This document shows positions 23,999-31,788 of a stretch of 64,000 nt of DNA, one piece after another. The number at the start of each line of letters is the position of its first letter. The first letter of the stretch is position 1. Source of the DNA: Mesorhizobium sp. WSM4904. Its GTDB lineage: Bacteria > Pseudomonadota > Alphaproteobacteria > Rhizobiales > Rhizobiaceae. The notes under the pieces are model-generated. The model was not told where the DNA came from. It did no database searches and saw nothing but the letters and a program-made list of their open reading frames with translations. A program made the translations under genes and the position numbers. The stretch is from NCBI RefSeq assembly GCF_029674545.1, contig NZ_CP121354.1:2427001-2491000 (forward strand). The letters are read 5' to 3'.

Positions 23999-25444
23999 CT
24001 ATCGCACCAGGATGTTGCGGAACTGCCACGGGTCTTCCTTGTCCATGTCCTCGGGGAAAAGGCCGGGACGATTATCGAGCGGGGTCCAGTCGGTGTAATA
24101 GCCCCTGACCGGCCCGAGATAGGGCATCTGCACCTCCAGGCAGCGCCTGAAATCCATCTCGTCGGCCTCGACGATGCCGGCCATCGGATTTTCAAGCGCC
24201 CAGACCATGCCGGCCAGCACCGCCGACGTGACCTGCAAGCCGGTGGCGTTCTGGTACGGCGCCAGCTTGCGGGCCTCGGCCAAGGACAGCTGCGAGCCGT
24301 ACCAGTAGGCGTTCTTGTCGTGGCCGTAGAGCAGCACGCCGAGCTCGTCGACGCCGTCGACCAGCTCGTTCTCGTCCAGCACATGATGGACAGGCTGCGC
24401 CTTGCCGGCGGCGCCGAACATCTCGTGCAGCGACAGAACCGCGTCATTGCAGGGATGGTAGGCATAATGGCAGGTCGGGCGGTAGTTCACCTTGCCCTTC
24501 TTGCCGCGGACGGTGAAGAAATCGGCTATCGAAATCGCCTCGTTGTGCGTCACCAGGAAGCCGTATTGCGGGCCGGGCGTCGGGCACCAGCTGCGCACGC
24601 GCGTGTTGGCGCCGGGCTGCTCCAGATAGATCGCCGCCTGCGAGCCATGCCTGTGCTTCTTGCCGTTCTTCGGCATCCAGGTTTCATGCGTGCCCCAGCC
24701 GAGTTCGGCCGGCTGCAGGCCTTCCGAGATGAAGCCCTCGACCGACCAGGTGTTCCAGAACACGTCCATCGGCTTCGGCTTCTTGGTGCGCTGGGTGTCG
24801 CGCTCGGCGATGTGGATGCCCTTGACGCCGGCCTTCTTCATCAGCTTCGCCCAACCCTCGCGGTCATGCTCCGCCGGCACCACGAACTCGAGCCCGAGAT
24901 CGGTGGCGAGGTTGACGAGCGCCTGCTTGACGAACCACGAGACCATGCCGGGATTGGCGCCGCAGCAGGAGATCGCGGTGGTGCCTCCCGGGGCCTTTTC
25001 CTTTTCCTGGCGCACGCTCTCGCGCAGCGCATAGTTGGTGCGCGAGGCGTTGTCGGCCGTTTCATCAAAATAGAAGCCGAGCCATGGCTCGACCACGGTG
25101 TCGATGTAGAGCACGCCGAGCTTGCGGCAGAGCTTCATCAGTTCCAGCGAAGAGGTATCCACCGACAGGTTGACGCACATGCCCTGGCCGCCGCCATGGG
25201 TGAGAAGCGGGGTCAGCAGCTTCTTGTAGTTCTTCTTGGTGATTGCGTCCTGCATGAAGGTGATGCCGCGCTCGTCGAGCAGCTTGCGATCGGCGTCGAG
25301 CGGGTCGATGACCACCATGCGCGACTTGTCGAACTTGAAATGGCGTTCGATCAGCGGCAGCGTTCCCCGTCCGATCGAGCCGAAGCCGATCATCACGACA
25401 GGGCCGGTGATTTCACCGTAAACGGGCCAGTTTTCATTCGCCAT
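23999..25444 (-). CDS. hss: Homospermidine synthase
   Basis: A 481-residue NAD-dependent enzyme that joins two putrescines (or putrescine and spermidine) to form sym-homospermidine, the characteristic rhizobial polyamine. The N-terminal Rossmann motif is VVMIGFGSIGRGTLPLI; conserved blocks include YIDTVVEPW and CCGANPGMVSWFVKQAL. The start at 25444 is preceded by AAGGAG, with slightly long spacing. Its putrescine could come from the ornithine decarboxylase at 51822-52955. It lies downstream of the DUF3445 gene with a 135-base gap. Confidence 0.92.
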   Translation of the reverse strand: MANENWPVYGEITGPVVMIGFGSIGRGTLPLIERHFKFDKSRMVVIDPLDADRKLLDERGITFMQDAITKKNYKKLLTPLLTHGGGQGMCVNLSVDTSSLELMKLCRKLGVLYIDTVVEPWLGFYFDETADNASRTNYALRESVRQEKEKAPGGTTAISCCGANPGMVSWFVKQALVNLATDLGLEFVVPAEHDREGWAKLMKKAGVKGIHIAERDTQRTKKPKPMDVFWNTWSVEGFISEGLQPAELGWGTHETWMPKNGKKHRHGSQAAIYLEQPGANTRVRSWCPTPGPQYGFLVTHNEAISIADFFTVRGKKGKVNYRPTCHYAYHPCNDAVLSLHEMFGAAGKAQPVHHVLDENELVDGVDELGVLLYGHDKNAYWYGSQLSLAEARKLAPYQNATGLQVTSAVLAGMVWALENPMAGIVEADEMDFRRCLEVQMPYLGPVRGYYTDWTPLDNRPGLFPEDMDKEDPWQFRNILVR

Positions 25445-25579
25445 TTTTTCGCACACTCCTTCAAACACGCACAAAAACCGGGCACTCTTCGCCCCTGCGG
25501 TCAAGCGCTACAATCACAGATCATTGTCACAAACCAGCGAAAACCGCCAATCGCCGGCTAAGCCCGCATGGCGACGTGG

Positions 25580-26518
25580 TTAAGCGGCCTTGGCCATGCC
25601 GTCGAGGTAGGCGACCAGCCGGTCGCGGTCGGCGGTGAGGCCCTTGTAATCGAGCTGCGCCTGGTCGAGGGCGTTGAGCTGTTCGGCGAAAGAGGCCGCC
25701 AGCGTCGCCCTGTCAGGGTGCCGGTCGAGCACCGCCAGCGGGTCGAGATGGATACGGATGGTGAAGAGGATGTCGCGCGAGACCGGCAGCTTGCGCAGCG
25801 TCTGCCGCTCGACGCGGATGAAGGCGTGGGCGTTGATGTCGCCGTCGGGGAAGCGGGTAGGCCGGTTGGTGGCGCGGTCGATGCGCTCCCCGTTGGAAAG
25901 CGGATGATAGAGCGCCTCGCCCGCCTGGATCGACCAGTTGAAACGTTCGACCGCCTGGCCCTGCAGGCCGTCGAACATGCGGTTTATCAAATCGGCGGGC
26001 CGCGTGCCCGGGCCGAAGCCCGGCACGGGCGCATGGATCTGCTGCAGCGGCTTGCCGAATTTTTCCCGGAGCGACCAGGACGAAGGAAAGCAGAGCGATC
26101 CGGCGGCGAGCCGCCAGCCGTCGTCGCCCCGCCGCATCAGGATCAAATCCTCCTGCACCAGCAAGGATGCCTGGACGAGCGGCGCTTTGCGCAGTCCGGG
26201 AGAGAGCTTGCCGATCGCTCCGTCGGGGCCGAACCCCTCGATGGCGGAGCCTGTGCCGTGGTGAGTCCCCGGGTGTTTTTCTCGCAGATGGGCGACGAGG
26301 AGGTCGAGCACCTCGTGCTGTGCGTCGCGCGTATCGCCTTGCTCGACAAAGACCTTTTCCGGGATCTCCGTGTAAAGCCGCCGCTTTTCGGCGAGATAGG
26401 GCAAGAGGAATTCATCGACCTCGATCCAGCGGTCGAGCTCGAGCGGCCTCAGGCCGATGGTGAACAGTTTCGAGGAGCCGTCATAGGGCGTGTGGGTCGG
26501 GAGCGTGTGGGTGGTCAT
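25580..26518 (-). CDS. DUF3445 protein, heme-dependent oxidative N-demethylase alpha-like
   Basis: A 312-residue protein of the DUF3445 family, to which the alpha subunit of heme-dependent oxidative N-demethylase belongs. Recognisable blocks are LAAGSLCFPSSWSLREKFGK, HAPVPGF and NWSIQAGEALYHP; family members bind heme in this domain. The other subunits of the characterised dimethylamine-oxidising enzyme are not encoded nearby, so the substrate here is unknown. It lies 57 bases after pabC on the same strand. Confidence 0.75.
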   Translation of the reverse strand: MTTHTLPTHTPYDGSSKLFTIGLRPLELDRWIEVDEFLLPYLAEKRRLYTEIPEKVFVEQGDTRDAQHEVLDLLVAHLREKHPGTHHGTGSAIEGFGPDGAIGKLSPGLRKAPLVQASLLVQEDLILMRRGDDGWRLAAGSLCFPSSWSLREKFGKPLQQIHAPVPGFGPGTRPADLINRMFDGLQGQAVERFNWSIQAGEALYHPLSNGERIDRATNRPTRFPDGDINAHAFIRVERQTLRKLPVSRDILFTIRIHLDPLAVLDRHPDRATLAASFAEQLNALDQAQLDYKGLTADRDRLVAYLDGMAKAA

Positions 26519-26575
26519 GCTTGCTTCAAACAGAAAATGGCTTCTCTCAAAAGAAAAGGACTGGCGGCTCCAGTG

Positions 26576-27238
26576 TCAGGCGAGTTGCGCCGGGATCAGC
26601 CCGCGCAGCGAATTGCCGACGAAGATCGCCTTCGCGGACTTCAGATCATCAAAGGTGTAGATCGCTTCCGCGGCGCGGCCTTCGTCCAGAAGCTCGCCGC
26701 GCAATACTCCAGGAAGCAGGCCGCAGTCGAGCCGAGGCGTCGCGAGCACGCCGTCACCGAAGTCGGCGAAGACATTGGTGATCGTGCCTTCGCAGAGCTC
26801 GCCGCGCTCGTTGGCGAGCAGCACCTCGTCGGCTTGCGTGACGAGATATTCGGCACGTGCGTGCGTGTAGACCTGTCGCAGGCTGGTCTTGTGGTGCAGC
26901 AGCGTGTTGCCGGAATCGAGTCGGACCCTCGCCAGCTGCAGCCGCCAGACCTTGTCCGCAGCGAGCGGTTCGTAAGGCTGTGCCGATGCCGTCGCCTCGC
27001 CATTGCGCTGCAGGACAAGGCGGGTGCGCAGTACGATCTGCTGCCCGCCGACCGCACCCGTCAGCGCCTTGCCGACCCGTTGCGGGTGGCAGGCAAAGCC
27101 AAGCTCCGCCGCCGAAGCGTAAAGCCGCGCAAGATGCCGCTCGAAGCGCAGGAAGCCCGAGCCAGGCTCCCAGCGCATGGTCTCGATCAGTTCGAAGTCG
27201 GCACGGTTCCCGTCGCGAAGCGCGCTTTCAGAAGACAC
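26576..27238 (-). CDS. pabC: Aminodeoxychorismate lyase-like class IV aminotransferase
   Basis: A 220-residue PLP protein of fold type IV that would release p-aminobenzoate (with pyruvate) from aminodeoxychorismate for folate. Conserved features: LIETMRWEPGSGFLRFERHL near the N terminus, the PLP lysine in LLHHKTSLRQVY and the cofactor-binding motif LCEGTITNVF. I chose GTG at 27238 because GAGGAG lies eight bases upstream; the gene then overlaps the end of pabB by 52 bases. No ATG would give a full-length enzyme. Confidence 0.8.
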   Translation of the reverse strand: MSSESALRDGNRADFELIETMRWEPGSGFLRFERHLARLYASAAELGFACHPQRVGKALTGAVGGQQIVLRTRLVLQRNGEATASAQPYEPLAADKVWRLQLARVRLDSGNTLLHHKTSLRQVYTHARAEYLVTQADEVLLANERGELCEGTITNVFADFGDGVLATPRLDCGLLPGVLRGELLDEGRAAEAIYTFDDLKSAKAIFVGNSLRGLIPAQLA

Positions 27239-28332
27239 TCCCGATACTCCTCGTCGGCGGTCGAATCGAAGACGACGCCGCCGCCGACATTGTAGACGGC
27301 CTCGCCATCGGCAAAGAGGGAGATGGTGCGGATCGCCACCGAGAACCGCATCGTGCCGCCCGGCGCGACCCAGCCGATGGCACCGCAATAGACGTCGCGC
27401 GGCACGCCTTCCAGGTCGTGCAATATCTCCATGGCGCGGATTTTTGGCGCGCCGGTGATCGAGCCGCAGGGAAAGAGCGCGGCGAAGATCTGTCGAATGC
27501 CGACATCCGGCAGCAATCTTGCGCGTACCCGGCTCACCATCTGGTGGACGGTCGGATAGGTCTCGATGCGGAACAGCTCCGGCACCTGCAGCGTGCCGAC
27601 CTCGCTGATCAGCGAGATGTCGTTGCGCAGCAGGTCGACGATCATCCGGTTCTCGGCCTGGTTCTTCTCGTCGTTGCGCAGGAACGCTTTCAGCCGCTCA
27701 TCCTCGGCCCTGGTCGCGCCGCGCGGCGCCGTGCCCTTCATCGGGTGCGTCTCGATCATGCCCTCGTCATCGATCTCGAAGAAGAGCTCCGGCGAGCGCG
27801 ACAACACGATCGGATCGCCGAGCGAGACCAGCGCGCCGTATTTCACCGGCTGGCGCCCGGTCAGCGCCTCGAAGGCGGCGAGCGGATCGCCGGACCATTG
27901 CGCATGGACCGGGAACGTCAGGTTGCCCTGGTAGCAATCACCCTTGCGGATATGGTCGTGGAGGCGAGCGAAGCGGAGGGCATAGTCCTCGGCGGACCAT
28001 CCCGCCCTGGCGTCGAAAATCGGGCCGTTGGTCGCCACCACGTTGCTTTTCGGCACGGCCTGTTCGAGCGGCGCGTCGAAGACGCCGAGACAGATCAGCG
28101 GCGCGCGGCGGCCCTCCGGCAGCAGCGGCACCAGCTTCGGCTCGAGCAGGTAGCCGGCCTCGTAGGAGAAATAGCCGGCCAGCCATTTGCCGGCGTCGGA
28201 GGCGGCCTGCGCTGCTTCGAGTGCCGGCGCGAATTCGGCCGCGGTTCGCGCGATGATGATCTCGAGCGGCCTGTCGAAGACGAGCTGGCGGCCGACCTCG
28301 TCATTGCGGAAGATTGCGGAAGGCAGGGACAT
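27187..28332 (-). CDS. pabB: Aminodeoxychorismate synthase component I
   Basis: A 381-residue chorismate-binding enzyme that forms 4-amino-4-deoxychorismate for folate synthesis. Catalytic-domain motifs are ETHPMKGTAPRG (lysine that attacks chorismate in the PabB group), ENRMIVDLLRND, CGSITGAPKIRAMEIL and IGWVAPGGTMRFSVAIRT. It is shorter than enteric PabB because the N-terminal part is reduced, common in this group. The frame overlaps pabC, so the two are very likely translated in a coupled way. Confidence 0.9.
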   Translation of the reverse strand: MSLPSAIFRNDEVGRQLVFDRPLEIIIARTAAEFAPALEAAQAASDAGKWLAGYFSYEAGYLLEPKLVPLLPEGRRAPLICLGVFDAPLEQAVPKSNVVATNGPIFDARAGWSAEDYALRFARLHDHIRKGDCYQGNLTFPVHAQWSGDPLAAFEALTGRQPVKYGALVSLGDPIVLSRSPELFFEIDDEGMIETHPMKGTAPRGATRAEDERLKAFLRNDEKNQAENRMIVDLLRNDISLISEVGTLQVPELFRIETYPTVHQMVSRVRARLLPDVGIRQIFAALFPCGSITGAPKIRAMEILHDLEGVPRDVYCGAIGWVAPGGTMRFSVAIRTISLFADGEAVYNVGGGVVFDSTADEEYRECLLKARFATGTVPTSN

Positions 28333-28469
28333 AAGCCTCGGATACGATCCATTCAGTCGACCGCTCTATATGGGGGCTGGGCGGGGTGCAATCGAGGGAA
28401 CGGCGTCGGGCGGCGCAAAGGCGTTTTCAGTAACTGATTTTGCAAGGATTGGCGGAGACACCAGAACTT

Positions 28470-28659
28470 CGTCATCCACGGGCGGAGCGGAAGCGAAGCG
28501 GACGCGGAGACCCGAGGATCCATGCCGTGACCTCGCGCGAAGGGTAAAGGCGGTGCAGAATGAAGGCTTTTCTGCACCGCAGCAGCGCTTGCAGGTAACG
28601 GAAAGGATCCTATGGTCTGCGCTGCGCCGCTTCGCTCCTCGCTACGCCATAGGATGACG
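28470..28659. repeat. Large nested palindromic element, family R4
   Basis: The left arm (28470-28521) and right arm (28605-28659) are near-perfect inverted copies of about 52 bases: both contain CGTCATCC at the outer end, AGCGAAGCGG inside and AGGATCC at the inner end. Between them is another hairpin, GGTGCAGAA pairing with TTCTGCACC (28552-28578). There is no open frame. It occupies the 380-base gap between the helix-hairpin-helix gene and pabB. The text resembles dispersed repeats I associate with Mesorhizobium genomes. Confidence 0.8.
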
Positions 28660-28712
28660 ACGCGATGGACGTCTCCGGCCAACCTCCGGCATTTGCGATG
28701 CCGGCGAGATGT

Positions 28713-29432
28713 TCAGGTGTTGCTGGCGGTGCCTGCCGTCGGGAAGCGACGGGCGAATTCGGCCTCGTCACCCGCGGCCAGCAATTTCGCCTGCTCGATC
28801 CATTTCTCGCGCTCGATGCGACCATCGAAATTGAGAACCTCCTCGACGCGCTTCACGTCGGCCTCGGTCCACGCGGCGATCTGGGCGTAGGTGGTGACGC
28901 CCTGATCCTTGAGCAGCTTTTCGTTGACCGGACCAATGCCGATCAGGCGGCGCAGATTGTCCGCCTTGCCGTTGGGCGCCGTCGGTGCGGCGGCTTTCTT
29001 CGGAGCCGGTGCGGCTTTCCTTGGCGCCGCGCTTGCCTTCGGCGCGGTCGCCGTCTTGGCCGCCGCCGGTTTCTTGGCCGGCACGCTCTTGGTCGAGGCC
29101 GATTTTGCCGCGGACGATTTCGCGGGCGGCGATTTGGCCGCGGCCGGTGTCGACGACATCAGCGCCGTCGGCGCGGGCGCGGCGGCCTTGTCGGCGCCGG
29201 CTGTGGCGGGTGTCCCGCGCAGCTGGCGCTCGAGATCGGCGCGGGCGCGGACACAGGTGTCGAGCTCGCCGCTCAGGCGGTCCGTGTCGGCGCGAAACCG
29301 GTCGCGCTCGCTCCTTGCGCGATCGAGATCGCCGCGCAGACTGTCGAACTCGCCGCGCAGGCGGCCCCAGATGAACCAGCCAACCAGGACACCCACAACG
29401 AACGCCAGGAGCATGTAGAAGAAAGTGCTCAT
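28713..29432 (-). CDS. Membrane-anchored helix-hairpin-helix protein with histone H1-like linker
   Basis: A 239-residue protein in four parts: one membrane helix (residues 5-23), a short coiled coil (27-72), a long Ala/Lys/Pro/Ser-rich region (about 75-150, repeats of AAKS/APKKA type like eukaryotic H1 tails) and a C-terminal helix-hairpin-helix domain (LRRLIGIGPVNEKLLKDQGV followed by YAQIAAWTEADV). The C-terminal domain is similar to the extension found on some alphaproteobacterial ribosomal L21 annotations. GGAGAGGGAA precedes the ATG. Nucleic-acid binding near the membrane is an inference. Confidence 0.75.
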   Translation of the reverse strand: MSTFFYMLLAFVVGVLVGWFIWGRLRGEFDSLRGDLDRARSERDRFRADTDRLSGELDTCVRARADLERQLRGTPATAGADKAAAPAPTALMSSTPAAAKSPPAKSSAAKSASTKSVPAKKPAAAKTATAPKASAAPRKAAPAPKKAAAPTAPNGKADNLRRLIGIGPVNEKLLKDQGVTTYAQIAAWTEADVKRVEEVLNFDGRIEREKWIEQAKLLAAGDEAEFARRFPTAGTASNT

Positions 29433-29789
29433 TTCCCTCTCCAGTCCGATCTGTCGGCCGCGGCCCGAAATGGCGAGCTTGCCGCGACGATCGTCACTCG
29501 TTCCGCGTTCGGCGGAACAGCCGCTTCAATAGAGCTGTCGGCGCTTGGCTCTCCTCCGCCCACGGCCGACGGCCATCATCGCATTCGCCGAAGCGCCGCG
29601 AGGGGCCGTCTCTGGCCTTGGCGATGCGTCCGGCTGAGCTTGAGGCGGGACGCTATCATATGGCTCGCTGAAAACTAATTGAAAAATGCGGCGGAGTTAT
29701 TGAAGAACAGCCATTTAGAAAAGAATAAGCTGCTCCTAATATTAATTTTTGCTAAAATACTATGGATTATGCCGTCGGGCGAACGCCCG
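29433..29789. other. Gene-free stretch with an AT-rich island
   Basis: No gene is visible. Bases 29671-29770 contain 29 G or C out of 100, counted by hand, against a GC-rich surrounding. The hairpin CGGGCGTTCGCCCG overlaps the end of the pepF gene but lacks a T-run. Confidence 0.6.
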
Positions 29790-31628
29790 TCATTTGTCGA
29801 GCACTTCCAGCTCGTCGATCAGCGTGCTGATCACGCCAAGGCCGATCTGCCAGAAGGCAGGATCGGTGGCGTCGAGGCCGAAGGGCGCCAGAAGCTCCGA
29901 GTGATGCTTGGTACCGCCGGCGCGCAGCATCTCGAAATACTTCTCCTGAAAGCCGCGCTCCGCATTCTGGTAGACGGCATAGAGCGAGTTCACCAGGCAG
30001 TCGCCGAAGGCGTAGGCATAGACGTAGAAGGGCGAGTGGATGAAGTGCGGGATGTAGGTCCAGAAGACTTCGTAGCCATCGCGCAGCCTGATTGCCGGCC
30101 CCAGGCTTTCGGCCTGAACTTCCAGCCAGAACTGGCCCAGCCTGTCCGAGGTCAGCTCGCCGTTGCGGCGCTCGGCATGCACCTTGCGCTCGAACTCGTA
30201 GAAGGCGATCTGGCGCACGACGGTGTTGATCATGTCCTCGACCTTCTGGGCGAGCATCGCCTTGCGTTCGCGCTTGTCGGCGGTCTGGTCGAGCAGCGAG
30301 CGGAAAGTCAGCATCTCGCCGAAGACGGAGGCGGTCTCGGCCAGCGTCAGCGGCGTCGAGGCCATCAGCGCGCCCTGGCCGGCGGCCAGCACCTGGTGCA
30401 CGCCGTGGCCGAGCTCATGCGCCAGCGTCATCACATCGCGCGGCTTGCCCATGTAGTTGAGCAGCACGTAAGGGTGCGCCGACGGCACCGTCGGATGGGC
30501 GAAGGCGCCGGGCGACTTGCCAGGCCTGACCGGCGCGTCGATCCACTTGCGGTCGAAGAAGGTCCGCGCGATTTCCGCCATCTCCGGCGAGAAGCGCTGG
30601 TAGGCCGACAGCACGGTGTCCCTGGCGTCGTCCCAGCGGATCACCGCTTGCGGTGTCTCGGGCAGCGGCGCGTTGCGGTCCCAGTGGTTCATCACGTCCA
30701 TGCCGAGCCAGCGCGCCTTCATCGCATAGTAGCGGTGCGAAAGCCGCGGATAGGCATTGCGCACGGCGGCCGCGAGCGCATCGACCACGCCGCGCTCGAC
30801 GCGGTTGGCGAGATGGCGTGAATCGGCGATGTCCTCGAAGCCGCGCCAGCGGTCGGAGATCTCCTTGTCCTTGGCTAAAGTGTTGGTGATGAGCGTGAAG
30901 GTCCGCAGGTTCTTGCGGAAGGTCGCGGCGAGCGCCTCGGAGGCGCGACGGCGCACTTCGCCATCGGAGTCCTGCAACCGGTTCAGCGCCGGCTCCAGCG
31001 TCAACTCCTCGCCGTCGACATCGAAGCGCAGGTCGGTCATGGTCTCGTCGAACAGGCGGTTCCAAGCGCCGCGCCCGGTGACCGACTTTTCATGGAACAA
31101 CTGCTCGACCCGGTCCTCGAGCTGGTAGGGTTTGTCCTTCCGCAGGTCGAGCACCCAGGGCCGGTAGTGGGCGAAGGCCGCGTCGGCCGCAAGCGCGCTT
31201 TCGATCACCGCGTCGTCGATCAGGTTGAGCTCCAGCGCGAAGAACAGCAGGTGCGCGCTGGCATCGGTCATCTTCTCCTGGACGTCGCCATAGAGCTTGG
31301 CGCGCTGCGGATCGGCGGTGTTGCCGGCATAGACCAGCCCGGCATAGGAGACGATGCGGCCGATCAGTTCCTCCAGCGCCTCGTACGTCTTCAGTGCCTC
31401 GCCGAGCCGGCCGGCGGCGCCGCGTTCGGCCTCGGCGGCCAAAGTGCCCTTCCAGCGGCCTTCGAAGGCGATGGCGTCGCTTGCCGCCCGAGCGATGTCG
31501 CGCTTCAGCTCCGGCGCCTCCATACCGGAATAGAGATCGGCGAGATTCCATTCCGGCAGATCGCCAAGCTCCGCCGCGCCTTGGCCGGACGCTGGCGCCG
31601 CAAGCCGCCGACCAAACATCATGCGCAT
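29790..31628 (-). CDS. pepF: M3 family oligoendopeptidase F
   Basis: A 612-residue zinc metallopeptidase that cleaves short peptides in the cytoplasm. The zinc site HELGH is at residues 404-408 (TLAHELGHGVHQ), and the third ligand glutamate lies shortly after, in ETASVFGEML. The N-terminal domain (PEWNLADLYSG) is typical of the PepF/M3 clade. The ATG at 31628 has GAAGG eight bases upstream. Divergent from the sigma-54 regulator gene. Confidence 0.92.
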   Translation of the reverse strand: MRMMFGRRLAAPASGQGAAELGDLPEWNLADLYSGMEAPELKRDIARAASDAIAFEGRWKGTLAAEAERGAAGRLGEALKTYEALEELIGRIVSYAGLVYAGNTADPQRAKLYGDVQEKMTDASAHLLFFALELNLIDDAVIESALAADAAFAHYRPWVLDLRKDKPYQLEDRVEQLFHEKSVTGRGAWNRLFDETMTDLRFDVDGEELTLEPALNRLQDSDGEVRRRASEALAATFRKNLRTFTLITNTLAKDKEISDRWRGFEDIADSRHLANRVERGVVDALAAAVRNAYPRLSHRYYAMKARWLGMDVMNHWDRNAPLPETPQAVIRWDDARDTVLSAYQRFSPEMAEIARTFFDRKWIDAPVRPGKSPGAFAHPTVPSAHPYVLLNYMGKPRDVMTLAHELGHGVHQVLAAGQGALMASTPLTLAETASVFGEMLTFRSLLDQTADKRERKAMLAQKVEDMINTVVRQIAFYEFERKVHAERRNGELTSDRLGQFWLEVQAESLGPAIRLRDGYEVFWTYIPHFIHSPFYVYAYAFGDCLVNSLYAVYQNAERGFQEKYFEMLRAGGTKHHSELLAPFGLDATDPAFWQIGLGVISTLIDELEVLDK

Positions 31629-31788
31629 CAACAATACCTTCTTTGAATCAAGGGACCAAAATCAAAGGGAAAGGAGAAGCCGGTCAAATCCTAAGGAATT
31701 CGTTCACCGGGTTTTTTGAAACCTTATTTAGAACCCTGTGCCAAGATGATCCATGGGGATTTCTCAAGGCCGGGCAGCCAACACAGTC

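Noticed and set aside
25568..27295. A 575-codon plus-strand frame opposite DUF3445 and pabC
   Set aside because: No motifs and no ribosome site; the minus-strand proteins are recognised families.
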